6,943 nt of DNA from Actinomycetes bacterium (GCA_029779385.1 JAKPAQ010000634.1:1-6943), one strand, 5' to 3'. Positions 1 to 6,363 are shown, counted from the stretch's first letter. A program made the numbers and translations. Notes: generated by a model from the letters alone, not told the origin.

Positions 1-189
1 CATACCGAGTTCGTCGGCAGAATCGGGTGGATCGATTTCATCCCAGCTTTCCAGCAGGGCGACCGGCTCGCAGGCGATTAGTGCTTCGCCGTGATGCCAC
101 GCGCCGATCAGGGCGACGAGCCGGTCTCGGCCTCGCAGCCGCGCTAGAACCTCAGTCGGCGAGGCATTCAGGTCTAGTCGGCGGCGCAC
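1..189 (-). CDS. pabB: Probable aminodeoxychorismate synthase component I, N-terminal part (cut by window edge)
   Basis: The minus strand reads openly for 63 codons from a GTG at 187-189 to the window edge. The protein begins VRRRLDLNASPTEVLARLRG and continues with LVALIGAWHHGEALIACEP. This resembles the N-terminal domain of actinobacterial PabB-type chorismate-using enzymes, in which a strand reading VAL.GAW precedes a G-G-A-L-hydrophobic segment and a DP/EP turn. PabB aminates chorismate to aminodeoxychorismate for folate synthesis in the cytoplasm. The catalytic chorismate-binding domain lies outside the window, so the name rests on a short and poorly conserved stretch. Component I of anthranilate synthase (TrpE) or isochorismate synthase relatives remain possible. 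The start is uncertain. GTG 187-189 lies 13 bases after the dnaX stop with only a weak GGA upstream. A TTG at 220-222 is in the same frame, overlaps the end of dnaX and has GAGG just before it. Either start implies co-transcription and perhaps translational coupling with dnaX. Confidence 0.55.
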   Translation of the reverse strand, partial: MRRRLDLNASPTEVLARLRGRDRLVALIGAWHHGEALIACEPVALLESWDEIDPPDSADELGM

Positions 190-202
190 CGGTCCAGCTG
201 AC

Positions 203-2197
203 TCAGGGGTGGGACTCGTCAATGACCTCGGCCCCCAAGCGCTCGGCGAGCAGCGCTTCGGCGTCTAACGGGTTGTCCTCGATCACCGGATCATTCAGAT
301 CGACGTCGTTGTCGTCGTCATCGCCTTGCTCGACGTTTGCCGGCGCGTTACGCATCGCTTCTCGCGCCTGCTCGGCGCCGGTTGGACCTGTCGGTACGGC
401 CGGTGGTGGTGCCGGAGTGGCCGGTACCGGAGCAGTCTGGGGTTGAGCCGCCTGGGGCGGCGAAGCTGGTGCCGCAATTGGCGTAGCCGGCGTCACCTGG
501 GCCGACGGGTCGACGATCGTTTCGATCGTCCACTGAACTGCCAGAACCTCGGTTAGCGCCTGGCGCACGATCGCATCGCTGCCGCTCTTGTCGAACGAGT
601 CTCGGGCACCGGGGTTGACCAAGGCGATGGTCAAGATGTTGCCGTCCAAGGAGGCAACCTGGGCGTTTTGGCTGAGCATCACCCAAGTGAATCGGCGGAT
701 CTGTTGGACTCGGTCGAGGACCTGGGGCCACATCCGACGGACGTCGGCGGTGTTGAGTACGCCTCCGGTCGCGGGGGGCTCAACTGGTGCCGCCGGTGTT
801 GCCGGTGCAGGCGGTGTTGATTCTGGAACAGGCTCCGGCTCCAGCCTCCGGGCGCGTTCTGGTGTCGGTTCCGGCGAAGGCTCAGGGACAGACTCAGGCG
901 TCGGCTCAGGGGCCGGAACTTCGACCACTGGCACTGACGCCGGTTGGGCCTCAGCCGGAGCGGACGCTGAGACTGGGGCTGGCTTCGCGACCGGGACCGG
1001 GACGACTTCGACTTGACCGCCCCCGGAAAGTCGACGCTCGAGTCGATCGAGACGGGCATGGAAGCCGGCGGTCGAGTTATCCGCACCCGGCACCAAGATC
1101 CGCGCGCACATCAACTCGAGCATCAGTCGCGGCGCCGTCGCACCGCGGAACTCGGTAATCGCCGAACTAATCAAATCGGCCGCCCGCGTCAGCTCGGTCG
1201 GCTCAAATCCCGCGACCTGACGAGAAAGAGCAGTCGCCCGGTCCGCGGGCGTGTCCAGCAAGCCAGACTCGACCGCACTAGGCACCGCCTTGAGGATCAC
1301 CAGATCGCGGAAACGCTGGAGCAGATCCTCGGCGAACCTGCGGGGGTCTTGACCCGACTCAATCACCTTGTCCACTACCCCAAAAACTGTGGCGGCGTCA
1401 CTGGCGGCGAACGCCTCAACCGCCTCATCGAGGAGTGAGTCGGGCGTGTAGCCCAAGAGTTGGACAGCCAATTCGTAGGTGACACCTTCGGGGCCAGACC
1501 CGGCCAAGAGTTGATCGAGCACGCTCAGTGAGTCACGAACCGAACCACCACCGGCGCGCACGACCAACGGCAACGCGTTTTCGTCGATGCCCACACCTTC
1601 ACTACGGCACAGTTTCAGCAGATATTCGCTAAGTTGCTTTGGCGGCACCAACCGGAACGGATAGTGGTGGGTGCGCGAGCGAATCGTGCCGATGACTTTG
1701 TCGGGCTCGGTGGTGGCGAAAATGAATTTGAGGTGCGGCGGCGGCTCCTCCACCAGTTTCAGCAAGGCGTTGAAGCCCTGCGGCGAAACCATGTGCGCCT
1801 CGTCGATGATGTAAACCTTGTAGCGGGTGTTTACCGGCGAAAAGAACGCCCGCTCGCGCAGGTCGCGGGCATCGTCGACGCCGCCGTGGCTGGCCGCGTC
1901 GATCTCGATCACGTCGATGCTGCCAGGGCCACCGCGCGCGAGGTCGCGACAACTTTGACATTCGCCGCACGGATCAGAGATCGGCGCCTTTTCGCAGTTG
2001 AGTGCTCGGGCCAAAATCCGGGCACTGGTGGTCTTGCCGCAACCGCGCGGACCGCTGAACAGATAGGCGTGGTTGACCCGGTTGTTTGCCAGCGCGTGAC
2101 GAAGCGGCTCAGTTACGTGTTCTTGACCGATTACTTCGGCGAACGTTTCGGGCCGATAGCGGCGGTAAAGCGCCAAGGGTGCATCCACGGAGTCCAC
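203..2197 (-). CDS. dnaX: DNA polymerase III subunit gamma/tau (clamp-loader ATPase)
   Basis: This 664-residue protein is the motor of the clamp loader that places the beta sliding clamp on primed DNA. The N-terminal AAA+ module is complete: Walker A GPRGCGKT at 49-56, a four-cysteine zinc site at C68, C77, C80 and C83, Walker B with IIDEAH at 130-135, a sensor-1 strand FIFATTE near 158-164, and SRTHHYPF at 174-181. The clamp-loader collar domain follows to about residue 370. A Pro/Glu/Val/Ala-rich linker spans about 395-478. A folded C-terminal segment spans about 480-565, another Pro/Ala linker about 566-605, and an acidic tail with DDDDND at 626-631 ends in EVIDESHP. I saw no A-rich slippery frameshift signal at the domain III/IV boundary, so a separate short gamma form is not evident. 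The GTG start at 2195-2197 has GAGG nine bases upstream. A second in-frame GTG three codons later (2186-2188) cannot be excluded. The gene lies 27 bases after the hydrolase on the same strand. Confidence 0.97.
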   Translation of the reverse strand: MDSVDAPLALYRRYRPETFAEVIGQEHVTEPLRHALANNRVNHAYLFSGPRGCGKTTSARILARALNCEKAPISDPCGECQSCRDLARGGPGSIDVIEIDAASHGGVDDARDLRERAFFSPVNTRYKVYIIDEAHMVSPQGFNALLKLVEEPPPHLKFIFATTEPDKVIGTIRSRTHHYPFRLVPPKQLSEYLLKLCRSEGVGIDENALPLVVRAGGGSVRDSLSVLDQLLAGSGPEGVTYELAVQLLGYTPDSLLDEAVEAFAASDAATVFGVVDKVIESGQDPRRFAEDLLQRFRDLVILKAVPSAVESGLLDTPADRATALSRQVAGFEPTELTRAADLISSAITEFRGATAPRLMLELMCARILVPGADNSTAGFHARLDRLERRLSGGGQVEVVPVPVAKPAPVSASAPAEAQPASVPVVEVPAPEPTPESVPEPSPEPTPERARRLEPEPVPESTPPAPATPAAPVEPPATGGVLNTADVRRMWPQVLDRVQQIRRFTWVMLSQNAQVASLDGNILTIALVNPGARDSFDKSGSDAIVRQALTEVLAVQWTIETIVDPSAQVTPATPIAAPASPPQAAQPQTAPVPATPAPPPAVPTGPTGAEQAREAMRNAPANVEQGDDDDNDVDLNDPVIEDNPLDAEALLAERLGAEVIDESHP

Positions 2198-2224
2198 CCT
2201 AGTCAGCCTCGCCGACAGGGTCGA

Positions 2225-3199
2225 TCAGTTGATCCACCTGTCGAGCCATTCTCCGGTCAGCCGGTAGGCCTCAGCCCGCGGAGTTTCGTTCGACAAGTAC
2301 ACGTCGTGTCGGGCGTTTCGCACCTCAAGTGAGGTCAGGTTCCCGCCGAGGCAGCCGGCCCAACGCGCGATTTGTTTCACGTCCAACACCGCATCAGAGG
2401 TGTCGGTCTGCTCGTGATGGCTCAGCGAGAACTTCGAGCGATGCGAACGCAGCACCAGCGACGGCACCCCGATATCGAGTCCGCGGTGAAGTTTCGCGTG
2501 CCCGTTTCTGACCGCGGTCAGCCAGCCGTAGGTGACCGGAAACCCCTGCAATGGCTTCCAAGCGAGGTCGTAGTCCCAAAGACCGCCTTGAGAAACATGC
2601 AAGCTGACCCCGTAGGCGTCGGCCGAGGGGAGTTTGATCGCGGTTTTTGCTTGGATTTTCGACACGGCTTTGACGCCTTTGGTGCCGATGGAACGGGCGA
2701 CCGGATTTCCTTGCAGATCGAACCACGGGCTGTTGAAGATCGCACCGGCGATTCCTTGAGCTGCGGTGCCGCCTGGTTGCAGATTCAGTTGATCGAGCCA
2801 AAGCGCCAGGATGAGCCCGCCGGTGGAGTGACCGGCAAAAACGACCTGAGCATCGGTTTCGGCCCGGACGATTCGCAGCGCCTCACTCAGTTCGGCGTCA
2901 TATAGGCCCAGGTCCGAAACGTAGTGCGGCGTGTGGCCATTGCCCAGCGATCGCCCGCATTTGCGCAAATCCAACGAGTAGAAGGCGTAGCCGCGGTCGG
3001 CGAAAAACTCGGCCAGTTCCGTTTGGAAGAAGTAGTCGGTGAACCCGTGGACGTAGATCACAGCCTGCTGGACGGGACCGGTTGGCACCCGCCGCACGAG
3101 GGTCGCGTCGATCTGCCCCTCGCCATCTGGATCGATCCCCAGATCAATCTTTCGCGATTCGTACTCAGATCCGAGTAGATCTTCGACCCATTCACTCAT
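2225..3199 (-). CDS. Alpha/beta hydrolase (serine hydrolase, lysophospholipase/S33-like)
   Basis: A 324-residue cytoplasmic alpha/beta hydrolase without an obvious signal peptide or membrane segment. Numbering from the chosen Met: an oxyanion-hole strand VIYVHGF with HG at 51-52, DLRKCGRS near 77-84, the nucleophile elbow GHSTGG with Ser125, a conserved NSPWFDLQG near 156-164, LAWKPLQGFPVTYGWL near 212-226, an acidic candidate in SDAVLDV (Asp269 or Asp273), and the likely catalytic His298 in ARHDVYLS. This is a complete Ser-Asp-His arrangement of the monoacylglycerol-lipase/lysophospholipase type. The natural ester or amide substrate cannot be read from the sequence. I chose the ATG at 3197-3199 because the family start resembles M..W..D.LG..F..., and because GGAGGG lies at 3203-3208, three bases before it. 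A GTG at 3290-3292 would add 31 residues without family likeness, yet has AGGAG nine bases upstream, so it is a real alternative. The gene heads the probable hydrolase-dnaX-pabB transcript. Confidence 0.88.
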   Translation of the reverse strand: MSEWVEDLLGSEYESRKIDLGIDPDGEGQIDATLVRRVPTGPVQQAVIYVHGFTDYFFQTELAEFFADRGYAFYSLDLRKCGRSLGNGHTPHYVSDLGLYDAELSEALRIVRAETDAQVVFAGHSTGGLILALWLDQLNLQPGGTAAQGIAGAIFNSPWFDLQGNPVARSIGTKGVKAVSKIQAKTAIKLPSADAYGVSLHVSQGGLWDYDLAWKPLQGFPVTYGWLTAVRNGHAKLHRGLDIGVPSLVLRSHRSKFSLSHHEQTDTSDAVLDVKQIARWAGCLGGNLTSLEVRNARHDVYLSNETPRAEAYRLTGEWLDRWIN

Positions 3200-3202
3200 T
3201 TG

Positions 3203-3208
3203 CCCTCC
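3203..3208 (-). promoter_or_regulatory. Ribosome-binding site supporting the internal hydrolase start
   Basis: On the minus strand GGAGGG ends three bases before the ATG at 3197-3199. The spacing is tight but usable. It supports the shorter protein, whereas AGGAG before the GTG at 3290-3292 would support the longer one. Family likeness of the shorter N-terminus decided the call. A TATCGT hexamer on the minus strand (plus 3242-3247) could be a -10 element feeding the shorter form, but no convincing -35 stands 17-18 bases before it. Confidence 0.5.
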
Positions 3209-3307
3209 AGCGGTAGTGAGCCCAATTTCGGCACCGAGTACACGATAGGCAGGTGTCACTGAAGCTTGGTGACTGCGGCCGAAATTCGTCACTTTTTCAA
3301 TCTCCTC

Positions 3308-3336
3308 TGGTGAACTTTGCGAACGTGTCGTACGGT
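3308..3336 (+). promoter_or_regulatory. Candidate promoter of the acyl-CoA dehydrogenase genes
   Basis: TACGGT at 3331-3336 fits the actinobacterial -10 pattern TAnnnT. Seventeen bases upstream stands TGGTGA at 3308-3313, a poor -35 match. Transcription would then start near 3343, inside the inverted repeat at 3340-3357, so a bound repressor would cover the start point. The geometry is sensible but the sequence match is weak, and other hexamers in this region cannot be excluded. Confidence 0.28.
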
Positions 3337-3339
3337 GGA

Positions 3340-3357
3340 ACTAAGCAAGCGCTTAGT
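3340..3357. promoter_or_regulatory. Inverted-repeat operator, probable TetR-family site (KstR2-like)
   Basis: ACTAAGC and GCTTAGT form perfect 7-bp arms separated by four bases (AAGC). The site ends 14 bases before the large-subunit ATG, between the candidate -10 and the ribosome-binding site. A second reading of the same DNA, AGCAAGCGCTTAGT at 3344-3357, matches the recalled KstR2 consensus AnCAAGnnCTTGnT with one mismatch (A for G in the right half). KstR2 is a TetR-family repressor of late cholesterol-ring degradation genes in actinobacteria, including fadE genes. No regulator gene lies in this window, so the protein that binds here is inferred. Any TetR-type fatty-acid or steroid regulator with AAGC/GCTT half-sites would fit. 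Confidence 0.65.
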
Positions 3358-3361
3358 GCAT

Positions 3362-3366
3362 AGGAG
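3362..3366 (+). promoter_or_regulatory. Ribosome-binding site of the large dehydrogenase subunit
   Basis: AGGAG stands five bases before the ATG at 3372-3374 and fixes the start of the large acyl-CoA dehydrogenase subunit. It lies only four bases after the operator, so operator, leader and ribosome site are packed into about 30 bases. Confidence 0.75.
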
Positions 3367-3371
3367 CACCC

Positions 3372-4487
3372 ATGAGACTTCAGTTGTCAGCGCAGGATCA
3401 GAAGTTCCGCGAGGAGATGCGCGAGTTCTTCACCACTCAGGTCCCGCAAGACATTCGCGACACCGTCAAAAGCCGCGGCGAACTAACCCACGACCAGATC
3501 GTTCGTTCCCAGCAGGCCCTCAACGCCGGCGGACTCGCCGTCCCCGGTTGGCCGGTCGAGTGGGGCGGAAAAGACTGGACCCAACTCCAGCGACACATTT
3601 GGCACGAGGAAATGCAGTTGGCCGGCGTCATGCCGCCACTTGCGTTCAACGCCTCCATGGTCGGCCCGGTCATCGCGACCTTCGGCTCCCAAGAACTGAA
3701 GGAACGCTTCCTGCCCGCCACGGCGAACCTCGACATCTGGTGGAGCCAAGGCTTCTCCGAACCGGACGCCGGCTCGGACTTGGCCAGTTTGCGAACCACC
3801 GCGATCCGCGACGGCGACGAATACGTCGTCAACGGCCAAAAGACCTGGACCACCCTTGGCCAGTACGGCGACTGGATCTTCACTTTGGTGCGCACCGACC
3901 CGGACGCACCCAAGAAGCAGGCCGGCATCAGTTTCCTGCTGATCGACATGACCACCCCGGGTCTGACCGTTCGCCCGATCGAATTGATCGACGGCGGCCA
4001 CGAAGTCAATGAAGTGTTCTTCGACAACGTGCGCGTGCCCGTGGAGAACCTCGTCGGCGAAGAGAACAAGGGTTGGACGTATGCGAAGTTCTTGCTCGGC
4101 AATGAACGAGTCGGCATCGCCCGCGTTGGCGACAGCCAACTGCATCTGGCCAGCGCCAAGAAACTAGCCAAAGAGCTGGGCGTCTTCGACCAGTTCGCCG
4201 AACGGATCGCTGACCTTGAGAACCAACTGACTGCGCTTGAGTTGACTGCCCTTCGGGTGGCGGCCGGTTCGGCCGACGGTCAACCCGACCCGGCCTCGAG
4301 CGTGCTGAAGGTAAAGGGTTCGGTGCTGACTCAGGCCGTTTCGGAACTGTTCGTCGATCTGGCCGGCCCGGCCGCGCTGACGAGTTTCGATACTCGCATT
4401 TTCCTCAACAACCGCAAGGTGTCGATCTATGGCGGATCCAATGAGATCCAACGCCAGATCATCGCCGGCACGATCTTGGGACTGTGA
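3372..4487 (+). CDS. Acyl-CoA dehydrogenase, large (FAD-loop) subunit, PimC/FadE-like
   Basis: A 371-residue flavoprotein subunit that would introduce an alpha-beta double bond into an acyl-CoA thioester, passing electrons to an electron-transfer flavoprotein. An all-alpha N-terminal domain runs to about residue 120. The FAD/substrate loop QGFSEPDAGSDLASL spans 126-140 and WTTLGQYGDW spans 159-168. The beta domain ends near DNVRVPVENLVG at 218-229. The C-terminal helical domain closes with KVSIYGGSNEIQRQII at 349-364. In medium-chain enzymes the catalytic Glu sits in that last motif as YEG; here it is Gly. Glu245 in LLGNERVGIA aligns with the helix-G base used by isovaleryl-CoA dehydrogenase and, as I recall, by FadE26 (ChsE4), so it is the likely base. 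The segment between LAGPAAL and NRKVS is about 10 residues, shorter than I recall in PimC relatives. The small subunit starts one base after the stop, which implies a heterotetramer. The substrate could be a dicarboxyl-, branched- or steroid-derived acyl-CoA; the sequence does not decide. Confidence 0.9.
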   Translation: MRLQLSAQDQKFREEMREFFTTQVPQDIRDTVKSRGELTHDQIVRSQQALNAGGLAVPGWPVEWGGKDWTQLQRHIWHEEMQLAGVMPPLAFNASMVGPVIATFGSQELKERFLPATANLDIWWSQGFSEPDAGSDLASLRTTAIRDGDEYVVNGQKTWTTLGQYGDWIFTLVRTDPDAPKKQAGISFLLIDMTTPGLTVRPIELIDGGHEVNEVFFDNVRVPVENLVGEENKGWTYAKFLLGNERVGIARVGDSQLHLASAKKLAKELGVFDQFAERIADLENQLTALELTALRVAAGSADGQPDPASSVLKVKGSVLTQAVSELFVDLAGPAALTSFDTRIFLNNRKVSIYGGSNEIQRQIIAGTILGL

Positions 4488-4488
4488 C

Positions 4489-5586
4489 ATGGACTTCACA
4501 ATTGATTCAGAACAAAAAGCACTCGTCGGCGCGGTCAAGGCGCTCGTCTCTGACGTTTACGACTCCTCCGAAACCCGTCGCGCCGCCACCAAGGTTGACC
4601 CCGGCTTCGCCGCTTGGGACAAGTTGGCCGAAATGGGCGTGCTGAGCCTGCCTTTCGAAGCGACCGCCGTTGAGGTCTCGCTGGCGTGTGAGGAACTGGG
4701 CAAGGTCATCGCCCCGGACCCGTACATCGAGGCGATCGTGTTGGCCGGCGGACTCATCGACGCCCTCGGCACTGACGAGCAGAAGGCCCAATACCTCGAC
4801 GCGATTGCCGGCGGCGAAGTCCTGCCGATCCTCGCGTGGCTGGAACCGGGTCGCCGCTGGGCGACCGACGCAACGGTCACGTTCAGCAATGGCGTGCTCA
4901 ACGGCGTCAAGGCGCCGGTCGTTCAGGCCGAGCGTGCCGACCTGTTGCTGGTGACGGCGGCGCTGCCCGAAGGCGGCACCGGCGTGTTCCTCGTCGAAGG
5001 CGCGGCAGCGGTCGAAACGACGATCACCAACGACGGTTCGCGGGCCGCGACGGTCACCTTCGGCGACACCCCCGCGGTGCCACTGGGCAGCGGCGGCGAT
5101 CAGAGCGCAGCCATCGAACTGGCGCTCGATCGGGCCCGGATCGCCTACGGCCACGAGGCGCTCGGCGCGATGGAAACCGCGCTGACCACCACCGTTGGCT
5201 ACCTGAAGACCCGCAAGCAGTTCGGCGTCCCGCTCAACACCTTCCAGGCGTTGAACTTCCGGGCCGCTGACATGTATGTCGCGTTGGAGTTGGCTCGCAG
5301 CACGATCACTTGGGCCACGATTGTGGCCGCCGATGAGAACTCGACGCCCGAACAGATCGCGGCTGCGGCTTCCCATTCGGCCTTGCAGGTCAGTGTCGCT
5401 GGTCGCCACATCGGCTTGGACGCGATCCAGTTGCACGGCGGCATCGGGATGACCGCAGAGTATTCGGTCGGTCACTACACGAGTCGCCTGATCGCCATCG
5501 AGCACCTGATCGGTGACGGCGACTTCCACCGCAAGCGTCTGGCCGCCACCGTCGGCGATCACGACGTGTTCGACCCGATCGGCTGA
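4489..5586 (+). CDS. Acyl-CoA dehydrogenase, small (partner) subunit, PimD/FadE-like
   Basis: A 365-residue acyl-CoA dehydrogenase-fold protein expected to pair with the preceding subunit in an alpha2-beta2 complex. The N-terminal MDFTIDSEQKALVGAV is typical of the family. The middle-domain loop that normally reads SEPDAGSD is degenerate (WLEPGRRWATD, about 117-127), so this chain should not form a full FAD site alone. The C-terminal domain keeps the parts that reach FAD across the dimer interface: YLKTRKQFGVPL at 238-249 and IQLHGGIGMTAEY at 313-325. At the helix-G position the base is replaced by Asp in ALDRARIAY (212-220), and there is no YEG motif at the end. I start it at ATG 4489-4491, one base after the large-subunit TGA. 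An in-frame ATG at 4429-4431 lies inside the large-subunit gene and adds residues without family likeness. Only a weak GGGA precedes the start, so translation is probably coupled. The overall role is structural plus half of the FAD pocket. Confidence 0.88.
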   Translation: MDFTIDSEQKALVGAVKALVSDVYDSSETRRAATKVDPGFAAWDKLAEMGVLSLPFEATAVEVSLACEELGKVIAPDPYIEAIVLAGGLIDALGTDEQKAQYLDAIAGGEVLPILAWLEPGRRWATDATVTFSNGVLNGVKAPVVQAERADLLLVTAALPEGGTGVFLVEGAAAVETTITNDGSRAATVTFGDTPAVPLGSGGDQSAAIELALDRARIAYGHEALGAMETALTTTVGYLKTRKQFGVPLNTFQALNFRAADMYVALELARSTITWATIVAADENSTPEQIAAAASHSALQVSVAGRHIGLDAIQLHGGIGMTAEYSVGHYTSRLIAIEHLIGDGDFHRKRLAATVGDHDVFDPIG

Positions 5587-5611
5587 ATCGCGATCTAGTA
5601 GAAATCAAAAC

Positions 5612-5647
5612 GTCGGTGCCCCAAGTCTTTTGGCTTGGGGCACCGAC
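5612..5647. terminator. Strong hairpin, probable two-way terminator between convergent genes
   Basis: GTCGGTGCCCCAAG (5612-5625) and CTTGGGGCACCGAC (5634-5647) pair over 14 bp without mismatch. A further C-G and G-U pair tighten the loop to TTTT at 5628-5631. On the minus strand the stem is followed by GTTTTGATTTC, a fair U-rich tail for the toxin-antitoxin transcript. On the plus strand the tail ATTCTTA is weaker. The hairpin begins 26 bases after the small-subunit stop and ends 31 bases before the VapC stop on the other side, as expected for a shared terminator of convergent units. Confidence 0.88.
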
Positions 5648-5663
5648 ATTCTTAGACGGGCTA

Positions 5664-5675
5664 GCTCCGCGGAGC
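5664..5675. repeat. Perfect 12-bp palindrome just after the toxin stop
   Basis: GCTCCGCGGAGC is self-complementary over all 12 bases and lies two bases beyond the VapC stop codon on the minus strand. It could form only a short 4-bp stem in RNA. It may be a minor part of the toxin transcript's 3' end or may be chance in GC-rich DNA. I assign no function. Confidence 0.35.
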
Positions 5676-5677
5676 GA

Positions 5678-6094
5678 TCAGCTCGGACCTTCGGCGAATG
5701 GGTTTAGTGTCTTCACGCCGAGCCCGGTGAAATCTTCGGTGTTTCGAGTGACGACAGTTAGGTCGTGAGTCAGCGCTGTTGCGGCGATGAGACTGTCAAC
5801 GACCGGCAGGGTGCGCCCGCTCCCCAGAGCCGCCCAGCGAGCAATAACTGCGGTATCGACGTCGAGAATAAAGTCGCGATACTCATACTCAAGTTGCTCC
5901 AGCCAAGCTGAAAGCCGGTCAGCGTTTGACTGGTTGCGAAGACGCTGTGCCAGGACACCCCGGCGCAGCTCGCCAATTGTGAGCACACTCAAGAAGCTGG
6001 GTTCGGACTTTCGCAACCAGTCGAGCACCCCGACGTTCGGAGTTCGTTTGGTTGTCTCTGAGACGACGTTTGTGTCCAATAGGTAGCCGGTCAT
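5678..6094 (-). CDS. PIN-domain endoribonuclease toxin (VapC/FitB-like)
   Basis: A 138-residue PIN-domain protein, normal length for a type II toxin. VapC toxins cut specific tRNAs or rRNA with Mg2+ held by conserved acidic residues. These are visible here: Asp7 in YLLDTNV, Glu42 in TIGELRRG, Asp100 in LPVVDSLIAATA, and Asp121 in TRNTEDF. The end, GLGVKTLNPF, is typical of the FitB branch. All four expected acidic positions are intact, so the enzyme is probably active; its RNA target cannot be read from the sequence. The ATG at 6092-6094 overlaps the antitoxin stop as ATGA, and no close ribosome site precedes it (GAAGAAG is 13 bases away), so translation is probably coupled to the antitoxin. 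The gene ends against the shared hairpin at 5612-5647. Antitoxin-first order and family pairing make a toxin-antitoxin module the firm reading. Confidence 0.93.
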   Translation of the reverse strand: MTGYLLDTNVVSETTKRTPNVGVLDWLRKSEPSFLSVLTIGELRRGVLAQRLRNQSNADRLSAWLEQLEYEYRDFILDVDTAVIARWAALGSGRTLPVVDSLIAATALTHDLTVVTRNTEDFTGLGVKTLNPFAEGPS

Positions 6095-6357
6095 CGCAGG
6101 TCGAAAACTTCTTCGCTGCGGGTGTGATCACGAACTCGCGGCGGTAGATCGATTTCGACTGCTACGTACTCAGAACCGGCGAGCAAGAAATCAGTCAACC
6201 CGGGCCGACTGCCATGTGTCCTTCGATAGTCGTCAATAGAAATGACTACGGCAACGGGCTGTCCGTGTTTGGTGATGAACTGAGGCTCGCCGGCCTCAAC
6301 CCCGCGAATGACCTCGCTGAATCGCTGTTTGGCGCCCTGAACCTGCCATGTCGTCAT
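6091..6357 (-). CDS. Phd/YefM-family antitoxin of the PIN toxin
   Basis: An 88-residue antitoxin. The N-terminal DNA-binding/dimer domain reads MTTWQVQGAKQRFSEVIRGV and continues EPQFITKHGQPVAVVISIDDYRR at about 24-46, the hallmark of the Phd/YefM fold (A-K-x-x-F-S-E, then I-T-x-H-G-x-P-V-A-V-V-I). The C-terminal tail, about 47-88, is expected to be flexible until it wraps the PIN toxin and blocks its active site. These antitoxins, usually with their toxin, repress their own promoter. The start ATG at 6355-6357 has no purine-rich ribosome site in the bases before it (TTGGCCAG). A -10-like TATCTT lies six bases upstream, which suggests a leaderless mRNA beginning at the A of the ATG. The stop overlaps the toxin start. 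An intact frame with matching neighbours suggests the pair is functional. Confidence 0.92.
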   Translation of the reverse strand: MTTWQVQGAKQRFSEVIRGVEAGEPQFITKHGQPVAVVISIDDYRRTHGSRPGLTDFLLAGSEYVAVEIDLPPRVRDHTRSEEVFDLR

Positions 6358-6363
6358 CTGGCC

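Noticed and set aside
27..446. A 139-codon plus-strand open frame over the end of dnaX and the pabB-like gene
   Set aside because: It is antisense to two well-supported genes, is rich in Arg, Ser, Ala and Gly as GC-rich shadow frames are, and shows no domain.
400..1010. A programmed frameshift site in dnaX giving separate tau and gamma
   Set aside because: No A AAA AAG-type slippery run was seen in the gene near the end of domain III or the linker.
588..1016. A plus-strand frame encoding a Gly/Ser/Thr-rich repeat-like protein
   Set aside because: It is the reverse complement of the Pro/Glu-rich linker of DnaX. The apparent repeats come from the linker's codons.
1634..2332. A 232-codon plus-strand open frame opposite the AAA+ domain of dnaX
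   Set aside because: It lies antisense to highly conserved coding sequence, has no family motif and no ribosome site that I can support.
3437..4171. Two long minus-strand frames opposite the large dehydrogenase subunit
   Set aside because: Both are shadows of a well-supported gene, and neither has a recognisable motif.
4429..4488. An upstream ATG extending the small dehydrogenase subunit by 20 residues
   Set aside because: The extension lies inside the large-subunit gene and reads as an out-of-frame copy of its C-terminus. MDFTIDSEQ at 4489 is the family-like start.
4507..5562. A 351-codon minus-strand open frame spanning the small dehydrogenase subunit
   Set aside because: Long antisense frames are common opposite GC-biased genes. 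The plus strand carries clear acyl-CoA dehydrogenase motifs and the antisense product does not resemble a folded family.
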